Positions 20,569 through 30,115 of a stretch of 64,000 nucleotides of DNA are shown piece by piece (the first letter of the stretch is position 1; each line of letters starts with the position of its first letter). Source of the DNA: Streptomyces sp. NBC_01016. GTDB lineage: Bacteria; Actinomycetota; Actinomycetes; Streptomycetales; Streptomycetaceae. The stretch spans positions 3,286,001 to 3,350,000 of the forward strand of contig NZ_JAPEOQ010000001.1 of assembly GCF_026341035.1 (NCBI RefSeq), written 5' to 3'. Under the pieces are notes generated by a model. It searched no databases. It worked only from the letters and a program-made list of their open reading frames with translations, and was not told the origin of the DNA. The position numbers and the translations under genes were made by a program.

Positions 20569-22660
<2,092 letters not shown>

Positions 22661-22856
22661 GCTGACGACTCTTCCTTCCCGAGCTCCCGACTACCTAAGA
22701 GCAGGGAATACCCCATTGGCCCGGCGGTCCGGGCGGCATCGGACACTCTCTGCCCCAAAGTGAAGCAACCACACAGGAGTTGGCGCCCTCTTACACGGCG
22801 ACCATGTCGGTCCGGCATGCCCTCGACCGGGGCTGCCGGGGAAGTTGGGGGAAGAT

Positions 22857-23642
22857 GTGCGCACAGCTGTAAGACGCCATCTGGGGAAGCTGATGGCGGT
22901 GGTGGCGCTCGCGGTAGCGGGCGGCGCCGTCGCGGTCGGCGTGACACTGCCTGATGACGACGGGAGCGACCTGGCCAGGGCGGGGACCGCGCAGCAGGAC
23001 GCGGTGGCCCCCGAGGGCACCGTGGAGCCCGCACCCGCACAGGGCGCGAAGGGGGTGGGGCGCGATCCGCTCACGGACGCCGAGACGGAGCGCGCAGAGA
23101 AGTTGGCGACGGCGGGCAACGCCCTGCGGATGGACGCGCGGGACGTGGAGGGCGACCGAGGTCCCCAGCACCTGTCGACGAACCTGACGGAGGTCGACCC
23201 CGGCCTCAGTGACGCCGCCGCCGGCGAACGCCGTGCCGACGTCGTGTACTACGACTACAAGAGCGACTCCGTCGTCACGAAGACGGTGAACCTCGACACG
23301 GGGAAGGTCGAGGACAGCAGGACCGACCAGGGCGTGCAGCCGCCGCCCAGCCAGGGCGAACTGGCAGAGGCGGCCCAGCTGTTGATCGCGGACCCGTCGG
23401 GCGCCGACCTGAAGGGCGACTACAAGGACGCCACCGGCAAGCAGCTCACCAAGCCGGACCAACTGCAGCTGAGCGGCATGGTGTTCCGCAAGAAGACCGT
23501 CGCCGACGTCCCCGCAGAACTCAAGGAATGCGGCGAGCACCGCTGCCTGCGCGTCATCACCAAGGTCGTCAACGGGCCGTGGATCGACACCCGCGACCTC
23601 ATCGTCGACCTGAGCGCCCGCAACGTCTCCCGCCTCGGCTGA
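22857..23642 (+). CDS. Secreted or membrane-anchored protein of unknown function
   Basis: About 261 residues. A basic start (VRTAVRRHLGKL) and one hydrophobic segment (MAVVALAVAGGAVAVGVTL) form a signal or anchor. The rest is extracellular, polar and soluble, with YYDYKSDSVVTKTVNLDTGKV and a Cys pair in KECGEHRCLRVI. The start could be TTG 22845, GTG 22857 or ATG 22893. I favour 22857 because it keeps the basic n-region. It lies 40 bp upstream of the copper-amine-oxidase-like gene on the same strand, so they probably form one unit: a small partner exported with the larger protein. No known domain is recognised with confidence; the fold may resemble the N-terminal domains missing from the partner. 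Confidence 0.7.
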   Translation: MRTAVRRHLGKLMAVVALAVAGGAVAVGVTLPDDDGSDLARAGTAQQDAVAPEGTVEPAPAQGAKGVGRDPLTDAETERAEKLATAGNALRMDARDVEGDRGPQHLSTNLTEVDPGLSDAAAGERRADVVYYDYKSDSVVTKTVNLDTGKVEDSRTDQGVQPPPSQGELAEAAQLLIADPSGADLKGDYKDATGKQLTKPDQLQLSGMVFRKKTVADVPAELKECGEHRCLRVITKVVNGPWIDTRDLIVDLSARNVSRLG

Positions 23643-23682
23643 GGACCTCGCCGACCTCTCCTCCATGAAGGAGCGCTTCCGT

Positions 23683-25002
23683 ATGCACCTCACAAGACTC
23701 TTGCGCGCCCGCATCCGGCCCGCAGCAGTTGCCACGGGCCTCGCGGTCACCGCGCTGCTCGCCGGCACCCTCGCCACCGCACCCGCCGCCACGGCCGCAC
23801 CGCCACAGGCGCCCGCTGCCGCCGCGCCCGCCTGCTCGGACGCGTACCGCATCGAGCAGACCCTCGACGGCGGCACCACCTGGCGCATGTGCTGGCACTA
23901 CAACACGCTGGCAGGGCTCGTCCTGGACGACGTCAGCTACCAGCCCAAGGGTGAGGCCCAGCCGATCCGCGTCCTCACCAGCGCCCGGCTCGCACAGGTC
24001 CATGTCCCGTACGACGACGGGGAGGCCGAGTACGACGACGTCACCGGCACCGACTTCGGGCAGGCCCTGCAGAACCTGAAGCCCGGCGAGTGCCCGGGCG
24101 GCACCATCAAGACCGTCAAGGTCCCCGACATGGGCAACGTGAAGGGGCTGTGCACGACCACGCGTGCGCGCGGACACGCGTACCGGCTCAGCGACGACTA
24201 CTCGACCGGCGGCAGCGGCAAGGTCTACAGCGCCCAGGGCAAGGACCTGCTCGTCTACACGGTCAACAAGGCGTCCTGGTACGAGTACATCACCGAGTGG
24301 CGCTTCGCCTCCGACGGCACCATCACGTCCAATATCGGCGCCACCGGCAGCCTCTCCCCGTACGACTACGACGGCACCGACGGCAAGGGCTGGCCCATCG
24401 GCAAGGGCGCGAGCGCCTACGCCGAGAGCCACAGTCACAACGTCTTCTGGCGGCTCAACTTCGGCCTGGACGGCTCGCCCAAGGCCAAGGTCGAGCAGTA
24501 CGACTCCAAGGTGACCCCGCCGAACGGAGACGGATCGCCCACGACGAAGACGACCCGCACCCCCGTCACCAAGGAACTCGCCGGTGACGTAAAGGACATG
24601 CGGTGGTGGCGCGTGGTCTCCACCGCGGGCAAGAACAAGGACAACCACCCCAGGTCGTACGAGTTCGTGCCCGGCCGCTCCAACCGGTTCCCGGGACGCG
24701 CCTTCACCAAGCACGACGTCTACTTCACCGAGTACAAGAAGTGCGAGCAGTACGCGAGCGACAATCCCGCGGCGAACTGCGGGGGCACCAGCGTCAACAA
24801 GTGGGTGAACGGCCAGACGCTGAAGCACCCGATCACCTGGGTCAACATCGGGTTCCACCACATCGCCCGTGACGAGGACCAGCAGCCCATGCCGGTGCAC
24901 TGGCAGGGCTTTTCGCTGGCCCCCAGGGACGTGACCGCTATGAATCCGCTCACTCCGGCCGACCTCGCGGGGCAGAACGGGGTTCCCCGAAACGGCAGTT
25001 GA
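23683..25002 (+). CDS. Secreted copper-amine-oxidase-like protein (compact)
   Basis: A 439-residue exported protein: an Arg-rich start, hydrophobic TGLAVTALLAGTLATAPAATAAP, and cleavage near AAPPQA. The mature part resembles the catalytic domain of copper amine oxidases. CWHYNTLAGLVLDDVSY lies at the domain start. WYEYITEWRFASDGTI aligns with the topaquinone region, and HSHNVFWRLNFGLDG supplies the HxH copper ligands. The end (HHIARDEDQQPMPVHW, GFSLAPRDV) matches the family C-terminus. Normal enzymes are about 640 residues and have Asn before the cofactor Tyr; here it is Trp, so activity is uncertain. The ATG at 23683 has AAGGAG nine bases upstream. Confidence 0.75.
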   Translation: MHLTRLLRARIRPAAVATGLAVTALLAGTLATAPAATAAPPQAPAAAAPACSDAYRIEQTLDGGTTWRMCWHYNTLAGLVLDDVSYQPKGEAQPIRVLTSARLAQVHVPYDDGEAEYDDVTGTDFGQALQNLKPGECPGGTIKTVKVPDMGNVKGLCTTTRARGHAYRLSDDYSTGGSGKVYSAQGKDLLVYTVNKASWYEYITEWRFASDGTITSNIGATGSLSPYDYDGTDGKGWPIGKGASAYAESHSHNVFWRLNFGLDGSPKAKVEQYDSKVTPPNGDGSPTTKTTRTPVTKELAGDVKDMRWWRVVSTAGKNKDNHPRSYEFVPGRSNRFPGRAFTKHDVYFTEYKKCEQYASDNPAANCGGTSVNKWVNGQTLKHPITWVNIGFHHIARDEDQQPMPVHWQGFSLAPRDVTAMNPLTPADLAGQNGVPRNGS

Positions 25003-25132
25003 GAAACCGGCGGCCGCATCCGGCTGCATCGCCACCCGCTCCCGGAGTACCCTTCCTTGATCGTTGCTGGGGGATGGGGTCTACAAGTTCGGGTTCGACA
25101 AGCTCGGGGGAGCGGAAGGCGGTGCGGAGCGG

Positions 25133-26401
25133 GTGAGCTCGGGAGGGCTGGAGCTGCCCCCTGGTGACGACGGTCACGAGGGCCAGGACAGCCAGGAGGC
25201 AGCCTCCACGGAGATCCCGCCCGGAGCGGTGTCGCTGGCCAGGCCCATGGACGTCGCGTCCCAGATCGGTCCGGAACTGGACTGGGGCGCCGACGCCTGG
25301 AGCGAGGTCCGTACGCGCGCGCAACGCGCGGGGCGGGCCTACATCTGGCTGAACCTGGTGGAGCAGCGGCTGCGCGCCGTCGTCGCCGCCGTGCTCCGCC
25401 CCGTCTACGCGCCCGTGCACGGCGAGGACTGGGTGGTCGCGGCAGCGGGGCCCGCCGGGCAGGAGTGGGTGCAGCGGGCCGTCGCCGTGCGCGAGGTCAG
25501 CCGCCGCAAGGGCTATCTCCTCGACCCGGCCGACGACAACGTGCTGTCGTTCCTGACCCTGCCGCAGCTGCGCGAGCTGATGGTGCAGCACTGGCCGTGC
25601 TTCGAGCCGTACTTCGACGACCGCCGCGACGTCGAGCTCGCCCTGGACGAGCTGGAGGTCACGCGCAACGTGGTCTCCCGCAACCGCGCCCTCTCGGAGA
25701 CGGTCCTCGCCCAGGCCGAGCGCGCCTCCTCCCGCCTCCTGGACATACTCGGCGCCGGCTCCGACGTGCCCTCGGCCCGCCGACTGCCCGTCGACGCCGT
25801 CGAGGAACTGGTCGGCGACCGGTACGCGGACGTGGTGGGGGTGCACTCCGACCGGGTCAGGCTGCTGCGCCAGTTCCCTGCCGAGGACCTCTTCGGCGGG
25901 GCGCGGCGCCTGGACGCCATCGGGATAGGCCTCAACCTGCTCGCGCAGAACTTCTCGGGACGCCGCCTGGTCCGCCTCGCCGAGTCGGGCTGCCGCATAC
26001 GGCTCCTCTTCCTCAACCCGGCGTCCAGCGCGGTCAAACGGCGCGAACGGGAACTGGGCATCAAGCGGGGCGAGTTGAGCCGCTCCGTCGAGATGAACAT
26101 CCTGCACATGCGCCGGGTGCGGGCCCGCCTCAAGGACCCCGATGCCTTCGAGATCCGCGTCTTCGACGAGACGCCGCGCTTCAACGCCTACCTCGTCGAC
26201 GGCGACGGATCGGACGGCATCGCGGTCGTCCAGTCCTATCTGCGCAGGACGCGGGGGATGGAGGCGCCGGTCCTCGTGCTGCGCGGCGGGGGACGCATCG
26301 TCAAGGCGAGCGCGTCGACGGACACAGGGGAGAACGGCCTTTTCGTGACGTACCGCGACGAATTCGAGCAGGCCTGGGCGGACGCGCGGCCGGTCTCGTA
26401 G
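25133..26401 (+). CDS. SAV2148-family HEPN-domain protein
   Basis: About 422 residues, strongly like a conserved Streptomyces family annotated as SAV2148-type HEPN protein. The signature is SSGGLELPPGDDGHEG near the start, then LARPMD and the block AGRAYIWLNLVEQRLRAVV. A long helical region follows (LPQLRELMVQHWPCFEPYFDDRRDVELALDELEVTRNVVSRNRALSE). The motif RNRALS is a possible R-x4-6-H-like HEPN variant without the His. The C-terminal half (230-400) is alpha/beta with LVRLAESGCRIRLLFLNP and VFDETPRFNAYLVD, like a phospholipase-D-type or DUF sensor domain. GTG at 25133 matches the usual family start. HEPN proteins are often RNases or toxin partners, but the role of this family is unknown. 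Confidence 0.8.
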   Translation: MSSGGLELPPGDDGHEGQDSQEAASTEIPPGAVSLARPMDVASQIGPELDWGADAWSEVRTRAQRAGRAYIWLNLVEQRLRAVVAAVLRPVYAPVHGEDWVVAAAGPAGQEWVQRAVAVREVSRRKGYLLDPADDNVLSFLTLPQLRELMVQHWPCFEPYFDDRRDVELALDELEVTRNVVSRNRALSETVLAQAERASSRLLDILGAGSDVPSARRLPVDAVEELVGDRYADVVGVHSDRVRLLRQFPAEDLFGGARRLDAIGIGLNLLAQNFSGRRLVRLAESGCRIRLLFLNPASSAVKRRERELGIKRGELSRSVEMNILHMRRVRARLKDPDAFEIRVFDETPRFNAYLVDGDGSDGIAVVQSYLRRTRGMEAPVLVLRGGGRIVKASASTDTGENGLFVTYRDEFEQAWADARPVS

Positions 26402-26415
26402 GGCCTGTCGTTCGG

Positions 26416-26449
26416 ATCAGGCCGGGCTCCGACGGGTGCCCGGCCTGAT
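26416..26449 (+). terminator. Hairpin terminator after the HEPN gene
   Basis: Two perfect 12-base arms, ATCAGGCCGGGC (26416-26427) and GCCCGGCCTGAT (26438-26449), flank a 10-base loop, followed by TT. It lies 15 bp after the HEPN stop. Confidence 0.8.
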
Positions 26450-26512
26450 TGTCAGTGGGGCGTGCGATGGTGTTGGTCATCGGGGGAACGCACCACGAAG
26501 AAGGGGGCTGCC

Positions 26513-27244
26513 ATGGGCTGGCACCGCGAGCTGATGATCGGCTTCGACCTGGAGACGACCGGTACCGATCCGCGCGAGGCGCGCATCGTCACCGCCGCCG
26601 TCATAGAGGTGAAGGACGGCGCGGTCCTCGGGCACCGGCAATGGCTGGCCGACCCCGGAGTGCGGATCCCGGACGAGGCGATCGCGGTGCACGGTGTCAC
26701 CAACGAGCGGGCGGCAGCCGAGGGCGAGCCGGCCGACCGGGTCGCCGACGCCCTCGCCGAGATCCTGGTGGGCTACTGGCGCACGGGCGTCCCCGTGGTC
26801 GCGTACAACGCGACGTTCGACCTCACCCTGCTCTCCGCCGAGCTCGCCAGGCACGGGCTGCCGTCCCTGCGCGAGCGCCTCGCGGGGGTGGAGCCGGGAC
26901 CGGTCGTCGACCCGTACACGATCGACCGGACCGTCGACCGCTACCGGCGGGGCAAGCGCAACCTCGAAGCGGTCTGCACCGAGTACGGGGTCCCGCTCGA
27001 TGCCGCACACGACGCCTCGGCGGACGCCCTGGCCGCGGCGCTGCTCGCCCGCGCGATAGGCGAGCGGCACGCGAAGGTCGCGCAGCTCGGGGTGGCCGAG
27101 CTGCATCGCAGACAGGTGGAGTGGTTCGCGGAGTCGGCGGCCGACTTCCAGAACTTCCTTCGCAGGAAGGGCAATCCGGACGCGGTGATCGACACGGTGT
27201 GGCCGATGCGTCAGATCCCCATATCGAGCCCCTCCGGCGATTGA
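26513..27244 (+). CDS. DnaQ-like 3'-5' exonuclease
   Basis: A 243-residue DEDDh exonuclease. ExoI is GFDLETTGTDPREARIV (Asp, Glu), ExoII is VAYNATFDLTLL (Asp), and ExoIII is HDASADALAAALL (His, Asp). The family includes the DNA polymerase III epsilon subunit and RNase T. A free-standing protein of this size in Streptomyces may act in repair or RNA trimming. The C-terminal 60 residues (KVAQLGVAELHRRQVEWF) are helical. AAGGGGG lies five bases before the ATG at 26513. Confidence 0.88.
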   Translation: MGWHRELMIGFDLETTGTDPREARIVTAAVIEVKDGAVLGHRQWLADPGVRIPDEAIAVHGVTNERAAAEGEPADRVADALAEILVGYWRTGVPVVAYNATFDLTLLSAELARHGLPSLRERLAGVEPGPVVDPYTIDRTVDRYRRGKRNLEAVCTEYGVPLDAAHDASADALAAALLARAIGERHAKVAQLGVAELHRRQVEWFAESAADFQNFLRRKGNPDAVIDTVWPMRQIPISSPSGD

Positions 27245-27256
27245 GGAGTGGGGGTC

Positions 27257-27273
27257 CGGGGGCGAAGCCCCCG
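27257..27273. terminator. Hairpin between convergent genes
   Basis: CGGGGGC-GAA-GCCCCCG lies between the exonuclease stop and the convergent kinase-like gene's stop. This hairpin type recurs after many Streptomyces genes. Confidence 0.75.
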
Positions 27274-27296
27274 AGCCTGCTGCAGGCACGACGACC

Positions 27297-28178
27297 TCAG
27301 AACGGATACCACCGCACCGCAGGATCCCCGTCCCGCAGCGAAGCGACCCGCCGCCGAAACTCCGCCAACGCCTTCGGGTTGGACGGCGCGTGCTGCGAAA
27401 CCCACGCACAGGACGCCGTCTCCCGCGCCCCGCGCAGCACCGCGCACCCCTCCCACTCCCGCACATCCCACCCATACGCGGACACGAACCCGTCGTACGC
27501 GTCGGCCGGCAGCCCGTACCGGTCGCGCGACAGGGCCATGACGACGAGATCGTGCTCCCGCAGATCGGAGGAGAACGTCTCGAGATCGACGAGGACGGGT
27601 CCCTCGGGCCCGATGTGCACATTGCGGGGCAGGGCGTCACCGTGGATCGGCCCGGGCGGCAGCTGCGGGGTCAGCGCCGCGGCGGCCGCCGCGAACCCGT
27701 CCCGCCGCTCGCGCAGATAGTCCGCGTCGGCCGGGTCGATCGCGTCGCCCGCGAGCCGCAGCCAGCGCTCGACCCCGCCGAGCAGCTCCCGCCGCGGCAG
27801 CTCGAAACCGGTCGGCGTCGGCAACGCGTGCACCAGCTTGAGCAGCTCCGCCAGATCACGCGGCTCGGCCGGGCGGACGGCCGCCGGGATCCGGTGCCAC
27901 ACGGTCACCGGGTGCCCGTCCACGACGAGCGCCTCGTCCTTCGCGGCGCGCACCGCGGGGACGTCGTGTCCGGCGAGGTAGGAGGCGATGGCCAGTTCGC
28001 GGCGGGCCCGGTCGAGGAGTTCGGCGCCGCCGTGCTCGATGCTGCGCCCGACCTTGACGACGAGGTCGCCGACGCCGAACACCGCGTTCTCGCCGAGCGC
28101 GAGCAGCTCCGCCGTGGCGGCGGTGCCGTCCACGACATCCGCCTGCGCCAGCACTTCCCGTGCCCGTGCCTCGTCCAT
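27297..28178 (-). CDS. Aminoglycoside-phosphotransferase-fold kinase
   Basis: A 293-residue APH-fold protein. GENAVFGVGDLVVKVGR is the nucleotide loop and Lys. The catalytic loop is GPIHGDALPRNVHIG (Asp) and LVDLETFSSDLREHDL is the metal site. The second Asp region differs from the kinase at 9564-10469, so the two are paralogues of the fold, not recent copies. The substrate is unknown. It stands divergent from the erm fragment region. Confidence 0.8.
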   Translation of the reverse strand: MDEARAREVLAQADVVDGTAATAELLALGENAVFGVGDLVVKVGRSIEHGGAELLDRARRELAIASYLAGHDVPAVRAAKDEALVVDGHPVTVWHRIPAAVRPAEPRDLAELLKLVHALPTPTGFELPRRELLGGVERWLRLAGDAIDPADADYLRERRDGFAAAAAALTPQLPPGPIHGDALPRNVHIGPEGPVLVDLETFSSDLREHDLVVMALSRDRYGLPADAYDGFVSAYGWDVREWEGCAVLRGARETASCAWVSQHAPSNPKALAEFRRRVASLRDGDPAVRWYPF

Positions 28179-28325
28179 GCCCTGCCTCCTGCATCCCCGC
28201 GTCTCACCTGGTACGAGGCCAGTCTCGCACCGGAAATTCGGTGGACGGGCCGGGGGCGCTCCACCTGCATGTGGGGCATGTGCAGCGCAGCCATGATGGC
28301 CGTTTCGGCGACCCGCCAGATTCAG
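28179..28325. other. Sequence between kinase start and erm fragment
   Basis: No gene is recognised. It should hold the promoter of the leftward kinase gene and the breakpoint of the erm deletion. Confidence 0.3.
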
Positions 28326-28551
28326 GGCTGCGCGCCGACGCGCTGACCCGCGCCGTGCTGCTCACCCAGCTCGAGTACGCCCGCAAACGCACGGGTGACT
28401 ACGGGAGTTGGACCCGCCGCACCGTCCTCACCTGGCCGCACTTCGAGTGGCGGCTGCTCGGCCGGGTGCCGCGCACCGCGTTCCGCCCGGCCCCACGGGT
28501 CGACGCGGGCGTGCTCCGTATCGAGCGCAGGGCGACGCCGATGCTGACCTC
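28326..28551 (+). pseudogene. Fragment of an rRNA adenine methyltransferase (erm type)
   Basis: One frame reads ALTRAVLLTQLEYARKRTGDYG, then SWTRRTVLTWPHFEWRLLGRV and PRTAFRPAPRVDAGVLRIERR. This matches the middle to C-terminal part of actinobacterial Erm enzymes that dimethylate or monomethylate A2058 of 23S rRNA, closest in my memory to the lrm/ermO type. The SAM-binding N-terminus and the last C-terminal residues are missing, and no start precedes it. The gene is dead. It sits directly upstream of the macrolide glycosyltransferase gene on the same strand, the order known from S. lividans lrm-mgt. Confidence 0.75.
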
Positions 28552-28589
28552 GGACGATTGCCGGCCGACAGGAAACACCCGCAAACCAG

Positions 28590-28625
28590 TTGCACGAGAC
28601 GTCTCGTCTCGCTTACAGTCGGATC
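28590..28625 (+). promoter_or_regulatory. Promoter with palindromic operator upstream of mgt
   Basis: TTGCAC (28590-28595), an 18-bp spacer and TACAGT (28614-28619) place the transcript start at or next to the ATG at 28626. The message is then leaderless, in agreement with the absence of a Shine-Dalgarno sequence. A perfect 14-bp palindrome ACGAGACGTCTCGT (28594-28607) overlaps the -35 end and the spacer, where a TetR-type repressor would block polymerase. Confidence 0.65.
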
Positions 28626-29855
28626 ATGACGAACCCGAGCCACGGCAAACGTGCCCACATCGCCATGTTCTCCATCGCCGCCCACGGGCACGTGAACCCG
28701 AGTCTCGAAGTGATCCGGGAGCTCGTCGCCCGTGGGCACCGCGTCACGTACGCGATCCCGCACCTGTTCGAGGAGAAGATCGCCGAGACCGGCGCCGAGC
28801 CGGTCCTCTACCGCACCACGCTCCCCGGCCCCGACGACGACCCGGCGGCGTGGGGGACCACGCTGCTCGACAACGTGGAGCCGTTCCTGAACGACGCGAT
28901 CCAGACGCTGCCCCAGCTCATCGAGGCCTATGAAGGGAACGGTGAGGTCGAGGGCGTAGGCGTCCCCGACCTCGTCATCCACGACATCACCTCCTACCCG
29001 GCAGGCGTCCTCGCCCACCGCTGGGGCGTGCCCGCCGTGACGCTCTCGCCGAACCTCGTCGCCTGGGAGGGATACGAGGACGAGGTCGCGAAGCCGATGT
29101 GGGAGGAGCCCCGCAAGACTCCGCGCGGCAAGGCCTACTACGAGAAGTTCGACGCGTGGCTCAAGGAGTCCGGCGTACCGAAGACCGCCGACGAATTCTG
29201 GGGCCGCTACGACCGCACCCTCGTCCTCATTCCGAAGGCGCTCCAGCCGAATGCCGACCGGGTCGACGAGAAGAAGAACACCTTCGTCGGTGCCTGTCAG
29301 GGCGACCGGTCCGCGCAGGGCGAGTGGGAACGCCCCGCCGACGCCGAGCGCGTACTGCTCTTGTCGCTCGGCTCGTCGTTCACCAAGCAGCCCGAGTTCT
29401 ACCGGGAGTGCGTGAAGGCGTTCGGCGATCTGCCGGGCTGGCATGTCGTGCTCCAGGTCGGCAAGCATGTCACCGCCGAGGACCTCGGGGCGGTCCCCGG
29501 CAACGTAGAGGTGCGGCAGTGGGTGCCGCAGCTGGCGATCCTCAAGAAGGCCGACGCCTTCATCACGCACGCCGGCGCGGGTGGCAGCCAGGAAGGCCTG
29601 GCCACGGCGACGCCGATGGTCGCCGTGCCGCAGGCCGTCGACCAGTTCGGCAACGCCGACATGCTCCAGGGCTTGGGCGTCGCCCGACACGTACCCATGG
29701 AGGAGGCGAACGCGGAGACGCTCCGCGAGGCAGTCCTCGCGCTGGTCGACGACCCGGAAGTGGCGCGCCGTCTTGCCGTCATTCAGCAGGACATGGCGGG
29801 CGAGGGCGGAACGCGGCAGGCGGCCGACCTCATCGAGGCCGAACTGCGCCCCTGA
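28626..29855 (+). CDS. mgt: Macrolide glycosyltransferase (MgtA/OleD type)
   Basis: A 409-residue GT1 (GT-B fold) enzyme. It inactivates macrolides by transferring glucose from UDP-glucose to the 2'-hydroxyl of the desosamine sugar. The N-terminal acceptor domain starts [20 protein letters not shown], with the catalytic His (AAHGHVNP). The C-terminal donor domain has [46 protein letters not shown] (nucleotide-sugar signature) and [10 protein letters not shown]. The length matches OleD/MgtA (about 400-415). It gives intracellular resistance and would have complemented the now-broken erm. Confidence 0.93.
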   Translation: MTNPSHGKRAHIAMFSIAAHGHVNPSLEVIRELVARGHRVTYAIPHLFEEKIAETGAEPVLYRTTLPGPDDDPAAWGTTLLDNVEPFLNDAIQTLPQLIEAYEGNGEVEGVGVPDLVIHDITSYPAGVLAHRWGVPAVTLSPNLVAWEGYEDEVAKPMWEEPRKTPRGKAYYEKFDAWLKESGVPKTADEFWGRYDRTLVLIPKALQPNADRVDEKKNTFVGACQGDRSAQGEWERPADAERVLLLSLGSSFTKQPEFYRECVKAFGDLPGWHVVLQVGKHVTAEDLGAVPGNVEVRQWVPQLAILKKADAFITHAGAGGSQEGLATATPMVAVPQAVDQFGNADMLQGLGVARHVPMEEANAETLREAVLALVDDPEVARRLAVIQQDMAGEGGTRQAADLIEAELRP

Positions 29856-29903
29856 TGTCAGCTCCTGATGCCAGCTCCTGATATCAGTCCCTGATGGCAG
29901 CCC
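29852..29903. repeat. Four tandem 13-bp repeats at the mgt stop
   Basis: CTGATGTCAGCTC, CTGATGCCAGCTC, CTGATATCAGTCC and CTGATGGCAGCCC follow without gaps (29852-29903). The first copy contains the TGA stop of mgt. Several copies hold a small CTGATxTCAG inverted repeat. Confidence 0.9.
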
Positions 29904-29930
29904 TTGGCATCGGGGTGGGGTAGACGCGAT

Positions 29931-29963
29931 TTCGCACGGAACGGTTCCACTGTTCCGTGCGAA
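29931..29963 (+). terminator. Hairpin after mgt
   Basis: TTCGCACGGAAC (29931-29942) and GTTCCGTGCGAA (29952-29963) are perfect 12-base arms around a 9-base loop. It is a likely terminator for mgt, although no T-run follows. Confidence 0.75.
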
Positions 29964-30115
29964 GCGTGTGCCAAACGGATAACGAAATTGACTCGCTGTG
30001 ACGTACGACCAATAACCTCAAGAAAAGGTTGCGTACTTACGTTCTTGAACTTGTCGAGAACGGATTCTTACCGTGAGGTGAACCTACTTTTGAACAAAGG
30101 AAGCTGGCGCGCCTC
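29964..30115. other. Low-GC leader before the phosphatidyltransferase gene
   Basis: This stretch is clearly less GC-rich than its surroundings (for example TAACCTCAAGAAAAGG, TTCTTGAACTTGTCG). It probably contains the promoter of the gene at 30116. No operator is obvious. Confidence 0.4.

Noticed and set aside
23599-25035. Long antisense frame over the copper-amine-oxidase-like gene
   Set aside because: It lacks domains; the plus-strand gene has signal peptide and HxH motifs.
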